Positions 8,433 to 17,721 of a stretch of 57,804 bases of DNA are shown in pieces. The notes under the pieces were generated by a model. The model searched no databases. It was not told the origin of the DNA and saw only the letters and a list, made by a program, of their open reading frames with translations. This stretch comes from Helicobacter_D ganmani (GTDB lineage: Bacteria > Campylobacterota > Campylobacteria > Campylobacterales > Helicobacteraceae): assembly GCF_965138225.1 (NCBI RefSeq), contig NZ_CBCSAX010000014.1. One strand, given 5' to 3'. The position numbers and the translations under genes are program-made. Numbering within the stretch: position 1 is the first letter of the stretch; each line of letters starts with the position of its first letter.

Positions 8433-9275
8433 CTAAAACTCTACAACAAAGCCACGATTCAAACCTGCAAAATCTTGATAAAACTCCAAACTCTTATGTG
8501 GCAAAGTTTGCAGATAAGATTCCACACTTTCTTTTTGATTATAACCCATTTCGCAAATCAAAAACGGAATCTTGCAATCAAAGCTAAGTTGAATAATATG
8601 CAACAGCATTTCATAGCCTCTTTTTCCACCAAAAAGAGCATTTTGTGGCTCAAACCTCAACGTAGGAGGTAGAATCTCACCCTCCTTGATATAAGGAGGA
8701 TTTGCGAGCAACAAATCAAAAGGAATCTTTAATGCCTTATTAAAATCTAAATACGCGCTTCTATGCAAAGTTAAATTCTCCGCTCCAAATCTAACTCTAT
8801 TAACATAGGCATTAAAAAGGGCTTCGGGTGAAATATCGCTTGCGTGAAATTCTAGTTTAGGATTCTTTGAAGCAAGCAAGACACTGATTGCTCCACTCCC
8901 TACACCAATTTCTGCGATTCTTGTGCAAGATTTCCGCACAATCAAATCCAATGCCTTTTGCACTAAAATCTCTGTTTCTGGACGCGGAATCAACGCACCA
9001 TACGAAACATATAGCTCTTCACCATAAAAGCTCACGCTCTCTACCAAATATTCTATCGGCTCGTGATGACTTCTGCGCAAAATCAATTTTTTAAAAGATT
9101 CCAACCAAAAAGGCTGAATCGTTGTTTCAAAATTACAATGCAAAGCAACTCTAGGCTGCCTTAAAACAAACCCAAGTAAAATTTCAGATTCTAAAAGCGG
9201 GCGCGGAATCCCTTGTTCTTTTAGCTTTTTTGCGCCATATTTGAGAGCTTTTTGAATACTCCATTGTAATTCCAT
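8433..9275 (-). CDS. prmC: Release factor glutamine N5-methyltransferase
   Basis: A 280-residue PrmC (HemK). It methylates the glutamine of the GGQ motif in RF1/RF2, which speeds peptide release. An N-terminal helical domain binds the factor (residues 1-80, with PRLLESEILL-type sequence); the SAM-binding fold has IAEIGVGSGAISVLLA, and the signature N-P-P-Y sits at about residues 192-195. It starts 14 bases after the M48 protease stop and the pair is co-oriented, as for HP0381-HP0382. Confidence 0.95.
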   Translation of the reverse strand: MELQWSIQKALKYGAKKLKEQGIPRPLLESEILLGFVLRQPRVALHCNFETTIQPFWLESFKKLILRRSHHEPIEYLVESVSFYGEELYVSYGALIPRPETEILVQKALDLIVRKSCTRIAEIGVGSGAISVLLASKNPKLEFHASDISPEALFNAYVNRVRFGAENLTLHRSAYLDFNKALKIPFDLLLANPPYIKEGEILPPTLRFEPQNALFGGKRGYEMLLHIIQLSFDCKIPFLICEMGYNQKESVESYLQTLPHKSLEFYQDFAGLNRGFVVEF

Positions 9276-9289
9276 TGCTTAGACTTCAC

Positions 9290-10516
9290 TTAAACTTTTT
9301 GAATATTCTGTGGTTGATTTGCTAGATTTGCACAGCCTAATGCCATTAATCGCGCCATTAAAGGCGGGTGGCTATAAAAAAATCGCATATACAAAGGGTG
9401 AGCCAAAGGAAAGGAATTGTTTTCTTTAACAAGAACTAATAGCGCATTTGAGAGGGATTCTGCGCTTGTTAGCTCTGCACCAAATCTATCGGCTGCAAAT
9501 TCGTTTTGGCAACTTCTCCAATTTACCAACAGCATAAAATACAATCCAATCGGCGAGCTTAAAAGCAACAAAAAGACAATCAATGCGTGCGCACTTCGCT
9601 CCAAATTTGCTTCAACAAACAAAGATTCGGGCAAGTTTGCTACCACAAATAATAAAACGCCAAAAAATCCAAGCACAAGCCCTAGCATTTTGTAAATATC
9701 GTAATGCTTAAAATGCCCAAGCTCGTGCCCCAAAACAGCAAGAATGGAATCACTTGAAATTTTTTCTAACAAAGTATCAAACAATATCACGCGTTTTGCG
9801 CGTCCTAATCCCGCAAAATACGCATTCAATCTCCCATCGCGTCTAGAAGCGTCCATGACAAAAACGCCTTTGCTTTGGAATCCCACACGATGTAATAAAG
9901 CAGTGATTTTATCCTGTAATTTTGGATTTTCAAGGGGAGTGAATTTGTTAAACATCGGCGCAATCAAAAGAGGATACAAGAAATTTATCCCAATAAGCAA
10001 AACTGCTCCAAAAAGAAACACATAAACTTCCCAAAATCGCACTTCCAAAATAATCCAACTAAAAACAAAAATCAAGATTCCACTCACAATAAGCAATAAA
10101 GCAAAAGACTTCAAGGTATCTGTGATAAAAAGCTTCATTCCACCTTTTGCAAAACCAAACTTTTTATCAATAACCAAAGTCTGATAAGCTTCAAAAGGTA
10201 AATTCACCAATGCTCCAACAACAAGAAACACGAGCACAAAGACGACAGATTTCATCAAAGGCGATAGCTCCAAAGCCGAATCTAAGGCGGAAAAACCAAA
10301 AAGAATCCAAAAATTCATAAGTAAAAAATCTAAACTCACATTATAAATTGCAATTTTTTCACGCACGCTTGCATAATCTGCTGCCTTTAAAAACGCACTA
10401 GATTCTAAAATATAAGGTGGTTTGGCTTTTTCTTGTCGGATAAAATTTAACTGCAAAAAAGAAAGAACCAACTTCGGAAAACTAAAGAATAAAGCATAGC
10501 ACACAATTAAATTCAT
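9290..10516 (-). CDS. M48 family membrane zinc metalloprotease (Ste24-like)
   Basis: A 408-residue integral membrane protease with several hydrophobic helices on either side of the zinc motif HELGH (residues 264-268, in VLGHELGHFKHYD). The third ligand is probably the glutamate in NEFAADRFGAEL. The layout matches Ste24/CAAX-type M48A peptidases, which in bacteria are implicated in membrane protein quality control; substrates are not known here. It sits directly upstream of prmC in the same orientation. Confidence 0.9.
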   Translation of the reverse strand: MNLIVCYALFFSFPKLVLSFLQLNFIRQEKAKPPYILESSAFLKAADYASVREKIAIYNVSLDFLLMNFWILFGFSALDSALELSPLMKSVVFVLVFLVVGALVNLPFEAYQTLVIDKKFGFAKGGMKLFITDTLKSFALLLIVSGILIFVFSWIILEVRFWEVYVFLFGAVLLIGINFLYPLLIAPMFNKFTPLENPKLQDKITALLHRVGFQSKGVFVMDASRRDGRLNAYFAGLGRAKRVILFDTLLEKISSDSILAVLGHELGHFKHYDIYKMLGLVLGFFGVLLFVVANLPESLFVEANLERSAHALIVFLLLLSSPIGLYFMLLVNWRSCQNEFAADRFGAELTSAESLSNALLVLVKENNSFPLAHPLYMRFFYSHPPLMARLMALGCANLANQPQNIQKV

Positions 10517-10541
10517 TTATAAACCTTTCAATGGATTGGAT

Positions 10542-11339
10542 TTAAAAGTTTTCTAGGGCAAACTCCATATCCTTTTCAATCACGCTTCCGTGCGTTTGTC
10601 CCTCAAAACTTTTAAAATACGCCACACAAGCACTTTCTTGCGTGATTCTATTTGCAAGAGATTGCGCACTCAAAAAAGACTTTTTCTCAACCAAATGACT
10701 TTCTAATTCTCCTTGTGTGATAAAAATCAAAGGGCAACTCTTTAGCCGAATCTCTCTAGGCAGAAAGGAAGCTTCTCCCCACCACAAAGATGGGGAATTA
10801 ATAAAAAAATGCGTAAAATCTCTGCTCTCTTTAAGCAAAGAGTTTAGCACAAAGATTCCCCCAAAAGAATGCCCAAAAAATGCTTTATAATCAGGATTAA
10901 TAGGATATTTTTTTGCTAAAAAAGGCAAGAGTATCTCTTGAACAAAAGACAAAAACTCCTTGTCTCCACCGCCTCCTTGAAAATCCTCTCCTAGCACTTT
11001 TGGCATATAATCCCTCGTGCGTTTTAAAGTGTCAAACGCTTTTGGGCTATCATAGCCCACACCGACAATGATAATGGGTTCTTTGGGCGGATTTTGATAC
11101 AGATTCAAGATTCTAGGGAAAAAAGCATTGCCATCAAGAGACACAAAAAGCTTGTAATTTGCGCCTTGCAACTTACTCTTTGCAAGAAAGATTCTGTATT
11201 TTATATCTTTGTAGAGGAAATCCTTTGCCTGCGGGATTTCAAAAAAATCTTTTACTTTTACAGAAAGTTGCGGAATCACCTGACTTGGTTTTGCAAAAAG
11301 CACACAAAAAAATGCCAAAAAGAAAAAGATGATTTTCAT
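10542..11339 (-). CDS. Secreted alpha/beta-hydrolase esterase (IroE/Fes-like)
   Basis: A 265-residue protein with an N-terminal signal peptide (IIFFFLAFFCVLFA). The nucleophile elbow is GHSFG with Ser158, followed by FINSPSLWW, a pattern of the IroE/Fes esterase superfamily; a late histidine in GQTHGS would complete the triad. Members cleave siderophore or other esters. No siderophore genes are nearby, so the substrate is open. It begins the minus-strand esterase-protease-prmC group and faces away from the mreB-like operon. Confidence 0.8.
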   Translation of the reverse strand: MKIIFFFLAFFCVLFAKPSQVIPQLSVKVKDFFEIPQAKDFLYKDIKYRIFLAKSKLQGANYKLFVSLDGNAFFPRILNLYQNPPKEPIIIVGVGYDSPKAFDTLKRTRDYMPKVLGEDFQGGGGDKEFLSFVQEILLPFLAKKYPINPDYKAFFGHSFGGIFVLNSLLKESRDFTHFFINSPSLWWGEASFLPREIRLKSCPLIFITQGELESHLVEKKSFLSAQSLANRITQESACVAYFKSFEGQTHGSVIEKDMEFALENF

Positions 11340-11492
11340 TAAAACCTTGCTTGCTTTTTGTCTTTTTCTTAATTAAAAGAATCTTAAAAAAATTCTTCAA
11401 TTCGTCAAATTTTCAAAAAGCCAAATGAGATAAAATTTCCAAAATTTTTCGTATTATAACAAAAGCATATATAAAATTATTGTTTAATAATG

Positions 11493-11498
11493 TATAAT
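11493..11498 (+). promoter_or_regulatory. -10 element of the mreB-like/pgeF/kdsB operon
   Basis: A perfect TATAAT about 36 bases before the ATG at 11534, within a very AT-rich intergenic segment. The gap 11340-11533 has no other obvious signal. Confidence 0.6.
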
Positions 11499-11533
11499 CT
11501 ACAAAATTGTATTAAAATAATTGGGAATTTTAT

Positions 11534-12529
11534 ATGGGAATTTTTGAACGAAATGATATTGCGATTGACTTAGGCACAGTGAATACTATCGTGCGCAACG
11601 ATATGGAAACAACACTTTTTTGCGAAGCGACTTGTATTGCTCTTGAAAAAAAATATAATTCTCATCGCATTCTAGCAATCGGCGATTCGGCAAAAAAAAT
11701 GCTAGGACGCACACACAACGAAATAGAAGTAGTCAATCCTCTTTTGAATGGAGCTATCAGCGATTTTGAAACCACTAAAATCTTTATGAACGCAATTTTG
11801 CAAAAAGCAAAAGCGGGTTCGCTCTCTCCCCGCGTAGGCATTAGTATCCCTCAAAACCTCACGCAAGTAGAGAGACATTCTCTCTATGAAGCAACAATGC
11901 TTGCGGGAGCGAAAGAAGTCTTGCTCATAGAAGACCCCTTTAGCGCGAGCGTTGGTGCTGGATTAGACATTTCTACCGCACGTGCAAAAATGATTATTGA
12001 CGCTGGAGGAGGACTTGTAGAAGTCAGTATTATTTCCTTAAATGGACTGATTACAAGTGCTTTTACCAAAGAAGCGGGAGATTTCATAGATTTCGCCTTA
12101 GTAGAATATTGTCGCCATAATAAAAATATTGGAATTAGCAAGGAAATGGCAGAAAACTTGAAACGCAAAATCAATGTTTTTGCCAAGAATCCCACAATTC
12201 ATATTGGAGCAAAAAACCTTGCCAATAGTATGCCCATAGAATGTGAATTAGACTTAGAGGAATTCAAAGGCGTTATTTTAAATAGTCTTTACAAAATCAA
12301 AGACATTATTATTGAGGCTATCCACAATGCACCTCCGCAAATTGCGCCCGATTTGATTGAAGATGGGGCGACTTTGACGGGTGGTTTGGCACTGATTCCG
12401 GGTATTAAGGATTTCTTGGAAAAAGAACTTAGAATGCAAATCCACCTTACTCCAGACCCACTTTTGGATATTTCCAAAGGGGTTTGGCAGATTATGCAAG
12501 ATTATGAATCTTTTGAAAAAAGTTTATAA
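11534..12529 (+). CDS. Divergent MreB-like actin homologue
   Basis: A 331-residue paralogue of MreB; a standard mreB lies at 50931-51965. The phosphate-1 loop is kept (DLGTVNT, residues 12-18). By alignment to MreB and actin, the catalytic Glu before the P-x-x-A helix is Asp134 (IEDPFSAS instead of IEEPMAAA). The phosphate-2 loop reads DAGGGLVE at 156-163, with Leu161 in place of the usual Thr. The adenosine motif is TGGLALIPG instead of TGGGALI. These changes suggest altered or lost ATP hydrolysis. The stop overlaps the pgeF start (TAATG), so it is the first gene of an operon with pgeF and kdsB. Function unknown. Confidence 0.85.
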   Translation: MGIFERNDIAIDLGTVNTIVRNDMETTLFCEATCIALEKKYNSHRILAIGDSAKKMLGRTHNEIEVVNPLLNGAISDFETTKIFMNAILQKAKAGSLSPRVGISIPQNLTQVERHSLYEATMLAGAKEVLLIEDPFSASVGAGLDISTARAKMIIDAGGGLVEVSIISLNGLITSAFTKEAGDFIDFALVEYCRHNKNIGISKEMAENLKRKINVFAKNPTIHIGAKNLANSMPIECELDLEEFKGVILNSLYKIKDIIIEAIHNAPPQIAPDLIEDGATLTGGLALIPGIKDFLEKELRMQIHLTPDPLLDISKGVWQIMQDYESFEKSL

Positions 12530-13224
12530 TGAATTCTCACTCTTTTCTTGAACCTCTTGCCACACCAAGTGGAATCCAAGCCTTTTTAAGCCGCGCACCG
12601 CTTAATATCGCCTTTCACGCAGGAGGAGATTCCAAAGAAAATGTAGAATCCCATCGCTCTCTTTGTATAGCCCCTTTTCCTCTTTCCTCTCTTGCATATC
12701 TTAATCAAGTGCATAGCAAAGAGATTCTAAAGGCACAAAGAGGAGGATTATTAGGTGATGGCGATGGAATCTTGATTGCGCAAAAAAATATTATCGGGCT
12801 AATTATGGTAGCAGATTGCAATCCGATTTTGCTCTTTGATACCAAGCACAAAGTCCTAGCATTGCTACACGGCGGACGCGTAGGCTTACAAAAAGGCATT
12901 ATTCCCAACGCTTTAGAACAAATGCAGCAAGAATTCAACACGCAAACCTCCGATTTGTTTGCCTATGTTGGACCTTCTATTCGTGCGTGTTGTTATGAAG
13001 TAGGCGAGGAAGTCTTAAAAGATTCCCTCTTAAAGAAAGGCAAAATCGTGCGTGAAGGCAAGATTTACTTAGATTTAATCGCAATCATAAAATCTCAATT
13101 TAAAGCCACAAATATTACAAATTACGACATTTCACCTCACTGCACTTGCTGCACTTCTGCTTACTTTTCTTATCGCAAAAATCCCCAATGCGGACGCTTT
13201 GGATTGTTTGCATATCTAACTTAA
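12529..13224 (+). CDS. pgeF: PgeF/YfiH-family peptidoglycan editing factor (laccase-domain protein)
   Basis: A 231-residue member of the YfiH/CNF1-like fold family. The metal-binding set is visible: NQVHS (His62), LLHGGRVG (His114; the usual form is HAGWRG) and a Cys-Cys in RACCYEVG. E. coli PgeF removes misincorporated L-Ser from UDP-MurNAc precursors, and related enzymes act on adenosine. Start and upstream stop overlap by one base. The location between an MreB-like gene and kdsB fits an envelope role, but the exact substrate is inferred. Confidence 0.85.
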   Translation: MNSHSFLEPLATPSGIQAFLSRAPLNIAFHAGGDSKENVESHRSLCIAPFPLSSLAYLNQVHSKEILKAQRGGLLGDGDGILIAQKNIIGLIMVADCNPILLFDTKHKVLALLHGGRVGLQKGIIPNALEQMQQEFNTQTSDLFAYVGPSIRACCYEVGEEVLKDSLLKKGKIVREGKIYLDLIAIIKSQFKATNITNYDISPHCTCCTSAYFSYRKNPQCGRFGLFAYLT

Positions 13225-13236
13225 AGGAGACAAACG

Positions 13237-13971
13237 ATGATTATTATCCCTGCAAGGCTCAAATCCACGCGTTTTCCCAACAAGGTTTTAGCGCAAATTC
13301 GTGGAATCCCTATGATTGTGCGCACAGCAGAACTCGCCAAGGAGATTGATGATGTTATCGTCGCTTGCGATGATTCTCTTATTGCGGAGGTTTGCACGCG
13401 CTATGGCATACGCTCAATCCTTACAAGCAACACACACGAAAGTGGAACAGATAGAATTGCTGAATGCGCTAGACTTTTAAAGCTTACTAAAGAGGAGATT
13501 ATTATTAACTTGCAAGGCGATGAACCATTCTTGGAGCAAGAAGTCATCTTGCGCTTAAAACATTTAATGGAAAATGAAGCCAAAAGTCGCGGTGAGATTC
13601 CATTTATGGGAAGTTGCGCAAAATCAATCACTAGTGAACAAGCTAATGACCCAAATCTTGTAAAAGTAGTCTTGAATGCCAAGAATGAGGCGATTTACTT
13701 TTCGCGCTCCAAGATTCCTTATGATAGGGAAAATCAAATAGAATCCGGCGCACAATATTTAGGACATTTAGGAATCTATGCGTTTAGCGGTGAAAGCCTG
13801 CAGGCTTTTTGTAATTTACCAAAATCTACTTTGGAATCTATAGAAAAACTAGAGCAATTGCGTGCTTTAGAACACTCTAAAACCATTGTAATGGCAAAAG
13901 TAGAATCACAATCTTTTGGAATTGACACCAAAGAGGATTTGGAACGCGCCTTAAAAATGTTTTCTAAGTAG
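13237..13971 (+). CDS. kdsB: 3-deoxy-manno-octulosonate cytidylyltransferase
   Basis: A 244-residue CMP-Kdo synthetase, which activates Kdo for LPS core assembly. It shows IIIPARLKSTRFPNKVL at the N-terminus, then NLQGDEPF (nucleotide/metal site) and YFSRSKIPYDR. The start follows TAAAGGAGAC, a strong ribosome-binding site, 12 bases after pgeF. Confidence 0.96.
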   Translation: MIIIPARLKSTRFPNKVLAQIRGIPMIVRTAELAKEIDDVIVACDDSLIAEVCTRYGIRSILTSNTHESGTDRIAECARLLKLTKEEIIINLQGDEPFLEQEVILRLKHLMENEAKSRGEIPFMGSCAKSITSEQANDPNLVKVVLNAKNEAIYFSRSKIPYDRENQIESGAQYLGHLGIYAFSGESLQAFCNLPKSTLESIEKLEQLRALEHSKTIVMAKVESQSFGIDTKEDLERALKMFSK

Positions 13972-14031
13972 CTTTTAAAATTATTAAGATTTTGCATATA
14001 TGCTCGTAATGACACAATTACCCTTGCGATT

Positions 14032-14105
14032 CTTATATTTGACTTGCTTCGTTTTTCACTGCGTTCGCCTCTTGCAAGGACGAATAATCAAGATAAATAT
14101 AAGAT
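14032..14105. repeat. Inverted repeat enclosing a dispersed intergenic element
   Basis: TCTTATATTT (14032-14041) and AAATATAAGA (14096-14105) are perfect 10-bp inverted arms about 54 bases apart. The enclosed sequence contains CTTGCAAGG and related words of the dispersed repeat family. The rest of the kdsB-nifS gap (13972-14207) is AT-rich and ends in the AGGGAG ribosome-binding site of nifS. Confidence 0.6.
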
Positions 14106-14207
14106 TACATTAAGCTTTTTATGGTAAAAGCCAAAGGTTATTTTGCAAAAGTTTCAAGCAAGCAAAATTAAAAATAAAAACTAAAAATATCATCTTAGGG
14201 AGTTATT

Positions 14208-15374
14208 ATGGAATCTAAAAAAGTTTATTTAGATAATAATGCAACCACTATGCTAGACCCACAGGCTAAAGAGTTAATGGAATCTTATTTTTGCCAAAAA
14301 TATGGCAATCCAAACTCCTTGCATAGTTTTGGCACAGAAACACACATAGCAATTCGTGAGGCGTTTAATCATCTCTATGAAGGAATTAATGCGCACGATG
14401 AAGACGACATCATCATCACTTCTTGCGCGACAGAAAGCAACAATTGGGTTTTAAAAGGTGTGTATTTTGATACTTTGCGCTTTGGTGAAAAGAATCATAT
14501 CATCACGACACAAGTAGAACACCCTGCAATTCGTTCAACCTGTCAATTTTTGGAATCTCTAGGCGTAGAAGTAACTTATCTGCCTATTGGAGAAAATGGC
14601 ACACTAGATGCAAGTGCAGTAGAAAATGCTATCACAGATAAAACCGCATTGGTTAGCGTAATGTGGGCAAACAACGAAACGGGGATTATTTTCCCTATTC
14701 AAGAAATTGGGGCAATTTGCAAAAAGAAAGGAGTGCTTTTCCACACGGACGCAGTGCAAGCTATCGGCAAAATTCCCGTTGATGTGCAAAAGGCACAAGT
14801 AGATTTCTTAAGTTTCAGCGGGCATAAATTCCACGCACCTAAAGGAATCGGTGGGCTTTATATTCGCAAAGACATTAAGCTTACCCCTTTATTTCACGGA
14901 GGAGAACATATGGGTGGCAAGCGTAGCGGGACTCTCAATGTCCCTTATATCGTAGCATTAGGAGAAGCAATGCGACAGGCTTCACTTCATTTAGATTTTG
15001 AACGCAACAATGTGCGTCATTTGCGTGATAGATTAGAAGATGCTTTACTAGAGATTCCAGATGTTTTTGTCATAGGCGAGCGGGCTTTGCGTGTGCCAAA
15101 TACGATTCTAGTAAGCATTCGTGGAGTAGAGGGAGAGGCGATGTTGTGGGATTTAAACAAATATGGTATTGCTTGCTCCACAGGAAGCGCGTGTGCAAGT
15201 GAGGACTTGGAAGCAAATCCTGTAATGAGCGCGATTGGCGCAGATAAAGAATTAGCACATACTGCAATTAGAATTTCACTTAGTCGCTTTAATACAAAAG
15301 AAGAAATTGACTATGCAATGGAAGTTTTTAAAAAATCTATTGCACGTTTGCGCTCTATTTCAAGTAGTTATTAA
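14208..15374 (+). CDS. nifS: Cysteine desulfurase NifS
   Basis: A 388-residue PLP enzyme that takes sulfur from cysteine for Fe-S cluster assembly. The start MESKKVYLDNNATTMLDP is typical; the PLP lysine is Lys207 in SGHKFHAPKG, and the persulfide cysteine is Cys329 in TGSACAS. Followed 30 bases later by nifU, as in H. pylori, where NifS/NifU is the only housekeeping Fe-S system. Confidence 0.96.
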   Translation: MESKKVYLDNNATTMLDPQAKELMESYFCQKYGNPNSLHSFGTETHIAIREAFNHLYEGINAHDEDDIIITSCATESNNWVLKGVYFDTLRFGEKNHIITTQVEHPAIRSTCQFLESLGVEVTYLPIGENGTLDASAVENAITDKTALVSVMWANNETGIIFPIQEIGAICKKKGVLFHTDAVQAIGKIPVDVQKAQVDFLSFSGHKFHAPKGIGGLYIRKDIKLTPLFHGGEHMGGKRSGTLNVPYIVALGEAMRQASLHLDFERNNVRHLRDRLEDALLEIPDVFVIGERALRVPNTILVSIRGVEGEAMLWDLNKYGIACSTGSACASEDLEANPVMSAIGADKELAHTAIRISLSRFNTKEEIDYAMEVFKKSIARLRSISSSY

Positions 15375-15404
15375 AGAAACGAATTAAGAATTAAAGGAAA
15401 AAGA

Positions 15405-16382
15405 ATGGCAAAAAATGAATTATTAGGCGGTGCGTTATGGGACGCATATAGCAAAAAAGTAAGCGAAAGAATGGACAACCCAACTCATTTAGGTGTGATT
15501 ACGCAAGAAGAGGCAGATAAAAGAGGATTGAAGCTTGTTGTCGCAGATTATGGCGCGGAGGCTTGCGGTGATGCAGTCCGACTTTATTGGCTCATAGACG
15601 CAAACGATACGATTGTAGATGCGAAATTCAAGAGCTTTGGCTGCGGGACTGCGATTGCAAGTAGTGATATGATGGTAGAGCTTTGCTTGGGCAAAAAAGT
15701 GCAAGAAGCAGTGAAAATTACCAATATTGATGTAGAAAAAGCGTTGCGTGATGAGCCTGATACTCCAGCCGTCCCGGGACAAAAAATGCACTGCTCTGTA
15801 ATGGCTTATGATGTGATTAAAAAGGCAGCGGCGCAATATTTGGGCAAGAATCCAGAGGATTTTGAAGATGAGATTATCGTCTGTGAATGCGCACGCGTGA
15901 GCTTAGGAACATTAAAGGAAATCATTAGGATTAACAATCTAAAAACGATTGAAGAAATCACCGAATACACAAAAGCAGGTGCGTTTTGTAAAAGTTGTAT
16001 CCGACCCGGAGGACACGAAGAGAGGGAGCATTATCTAGTAGATATTTTGCGTGAAGTGCGTGCAGAAATGGAAAATGAACTTCAAAACAAAACCGATTTG
16101 AATTCCAAAGACAATTCAGAATTTGCCAATATGACGATTGTGCAAAAAATCAAAGCTATTGAATCCGTGATTGATGAAAAAATCCGCCCAATGCTGATGA
16201 TGGACGGGGGTAATATGGAAATCATTGATTTAAAAAATGCAAGCGATGGCTATACTGATGTGTATATTAGATATTTAGGTGCTTGCAGTGGTTGTGCAAG
16301 TGGTGCGAGTGGCACGCTGTTTGCAATTGAATCAGCTTTGCAAGAAAACTTGGATTCTAGTATTCGCGTTTTTCCTGTGTAA
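15405..16382 (+). CDS. nifU: Fe-S cluster scaffold protein NifU
   Basis: A 325-residue three-domain NifU. Residues 1-130 are IscU-like, with cluster cysteines in EACGDAV, FGCGTAI and MHCSVMA. The central BFD-like [2Fe-2S] domain has CECARVSLG and CKSCIRPGG. The C-terminal Nfu domain (about 245-325) has GACSGCASG. It builds clusters from sulfur delivered by the NifS encoded just upstream. Confidence 0.96.
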   Translation: MAKNELLGGALWDAYSKKVSERMDNPTHLGVITQEEADKRGLKLVVADYGAEACGDAVRLYWLIDANDTIVDAKFKSFGCGTAIASSDMMVELCLGKKVQEAVKITNIDVEKALRDEPDTPAVPGQKMHCSVMAYDVIKKAAAQYLGKNPEDFEDEIIVCECARVSLGTLKEIIRINNLKTIEEITEYTKAGAFCKSCIRPGGHEEREHYLVDILREVRAEMENELQNKTDLNSKDNSEFANMTIVQKIKAIESVIDEKIRPMLMMDGGNMEIIDLKNASDGYTDVYIRYLGACSGCASGASGTLFAIESALQENLDSSIRVFPV

Positions 16383-16584
16383 AACAAATAGAATCTTAAA
16401 ATTTAAGTTTCAAGCAAGATTCCAACATTATGGATTTGCGGGTGTGGGCAAAACCCTTGCGCAATGTGCGCTACAAATGCTACACATTCTCGCAATGATA
16501 GAGTAGTAGCATTTATTTGGATACCACCAATAAATCAGACAAGAACGAAGTATTGGCTCAAGGCTCAGGAGGCATTATTAAGCG
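16383..16584. other. Intergenic region between convergent nifU and the SGNH gene
   Basis: It starts with GAATCTT and AAGATTC arms that may form a weak hairpin after nifU. It then has words resembling the dispersed repeats (a TTATGGATTTGC stretch and GCAATGTGCGC). No gene or strong terminator is visible. Confidence 0.4.
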
Positions 16585-17712
16585 CTATTTCTCCCCTAAT
16601 GCCTCTTTGGCGATTTTTACTAAAGGCTCTACATCGTATTCTTGAATCTTTTGTTTCATAATTTTCAAGTATTCCTCAATATTTTCTGAAGTTAGCCTAT
16701 GCGTATTATCCCAAATCGCGTCTAATTGCATAGAGTTCATATCAATGTTATAATGCGTTAAATCCTTGTAATTTGCGATTTTATCAGCATAATCTATATC
16801 GTCAAATCCATAAAGCGTGGCATTAGGATACTTTTCAATCTCTGAAACCAACCATAATAAAGTAGAATGAAACTGCAAAAAACTACCTCCAAAGTGATGA
16901 TTGATTTTATAATTTAAACGACTATAAGTAGGAACGATAAAATAAAATTTAGTAGTTTTATTCTGCTCTACAAAACTTAAAATATTCTTAATAATATTTT
17001 CTTGTATTTGCATATTTAAATCTTTTGCAGTCCCTAGATGAGATTCTGTTTTTTCATATTGAGACATAACCTTAAAAGCACCTTTTATTTGCTCATTATT
17101 TTTAAATTTTACCCAATTTTCAAACCCGCCAAATCTCCCTTTCATATCCTGCCAATCAATCCAACTCACAAGAGAATCTTCAATTTTTGCTTTGCTATCC
17201 CCCACACAATGTTTCTTCTTTGACCAAATCAAAGAGCAAAGCACAAATCTATCATTCAAATAAAAACTAAAATCATCTAAGTTAGAATCATTATATAATT
17301 TTATAGGCATATTATCTCTATTTTTTTCATTGACACCTGTCAAATAATCTAAACTATACAAAATCTGTTTAGGTTGCTTAATGCTAAACAAATACCGCAT
17401 TGCAGTAGCTCTTTCCCTAAATGTAGAACCACTCATTGAAATATTCACCCATTCTCCCCCTAGTTTTTCTTTTACCTCTTTGGCTGAAGTATTCTCTAGC
17501 ATAGAAGTGCCAAGTATATAAGAATCAAAATTGTAATGCTGAATAATCCCTCTAGCCGCAACTCTCATATCAGAAAAAAATGTTGTTTTTCTCAAGTAAG
17601 GTTTATGGAAAATCTGTGCAGGGTCGTAAAGGTAGAGATTGATTGTAAGCAATGCAATCAATGGCAAAGGAATAGCCAAAACAAAAATTACATATTTTTT
17701 ATACGCATTCAT
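16585..17712 (-). CDS. SGNH-hydrolase-like membrane-anchored protein, MBOAT partner
   Basis: A 375-residue protein with one N-terminal membrane helix (residues 7-28) and an extracytoplasmic domain. The putative nucleophile is Ser70 in ILGTSMLEN, and a late D-N-T-H is the expected D-x-x-H pair. The pattern resembles the DltD/AlgX-type proteins that act with MBOAT acyltransferases. It starts 9 bases after the MBOAT stop on the same strand, so the two probably form one O-acylation system for a surface polymer. The target is not known. It could also be structural rather than catalytic. Confidence 0.75.
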   Translation of the reverse strand: MNAYKKYVIFVLAIPLPLIALLTINLYLYDPAQIFHKPYLRKTTFFSDMRVAARGIIQHYNFDSYILGTSMLENTSAKEVKEKLGGEWVNISMSGSTFRERATAMRYLFSIKQPKQILYSLDYLTGVNEKNRDNMPIKLYNDSNLDDFSFYLNDRFVLCSLIWSKKKHCVGDSKAKIEDSLVSWIDWQDMKGRFGGFENWVKFKNNEQIKGAFKVMSQYEKTESHLGTAKDLNMQIQENIIKNILSFVEQNKTTKFYFIVPTYSRLNYKINHHFGGSFLQFHSTLLWLVSEIEKYPNATLYGFDDIDYADKIANYKDLTHYNIDMNSMQLDAIWDNTHRLTSENIEEYLKIMKQKIQEYDVEPLVKIAKEALGEK

Positions 17713-17721
17713 AATGGAATC

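Noticed and set aside
16505..16647. Plus-strand open stretch reading SIYLDTTNKSDKNEVL before and into the SGNH gene end
   Set aside because: About 45 codons without a start or ribosome-binding site, and half overlaps the SGNH coding sequence. It may be a relic but I cannot place it in any family.
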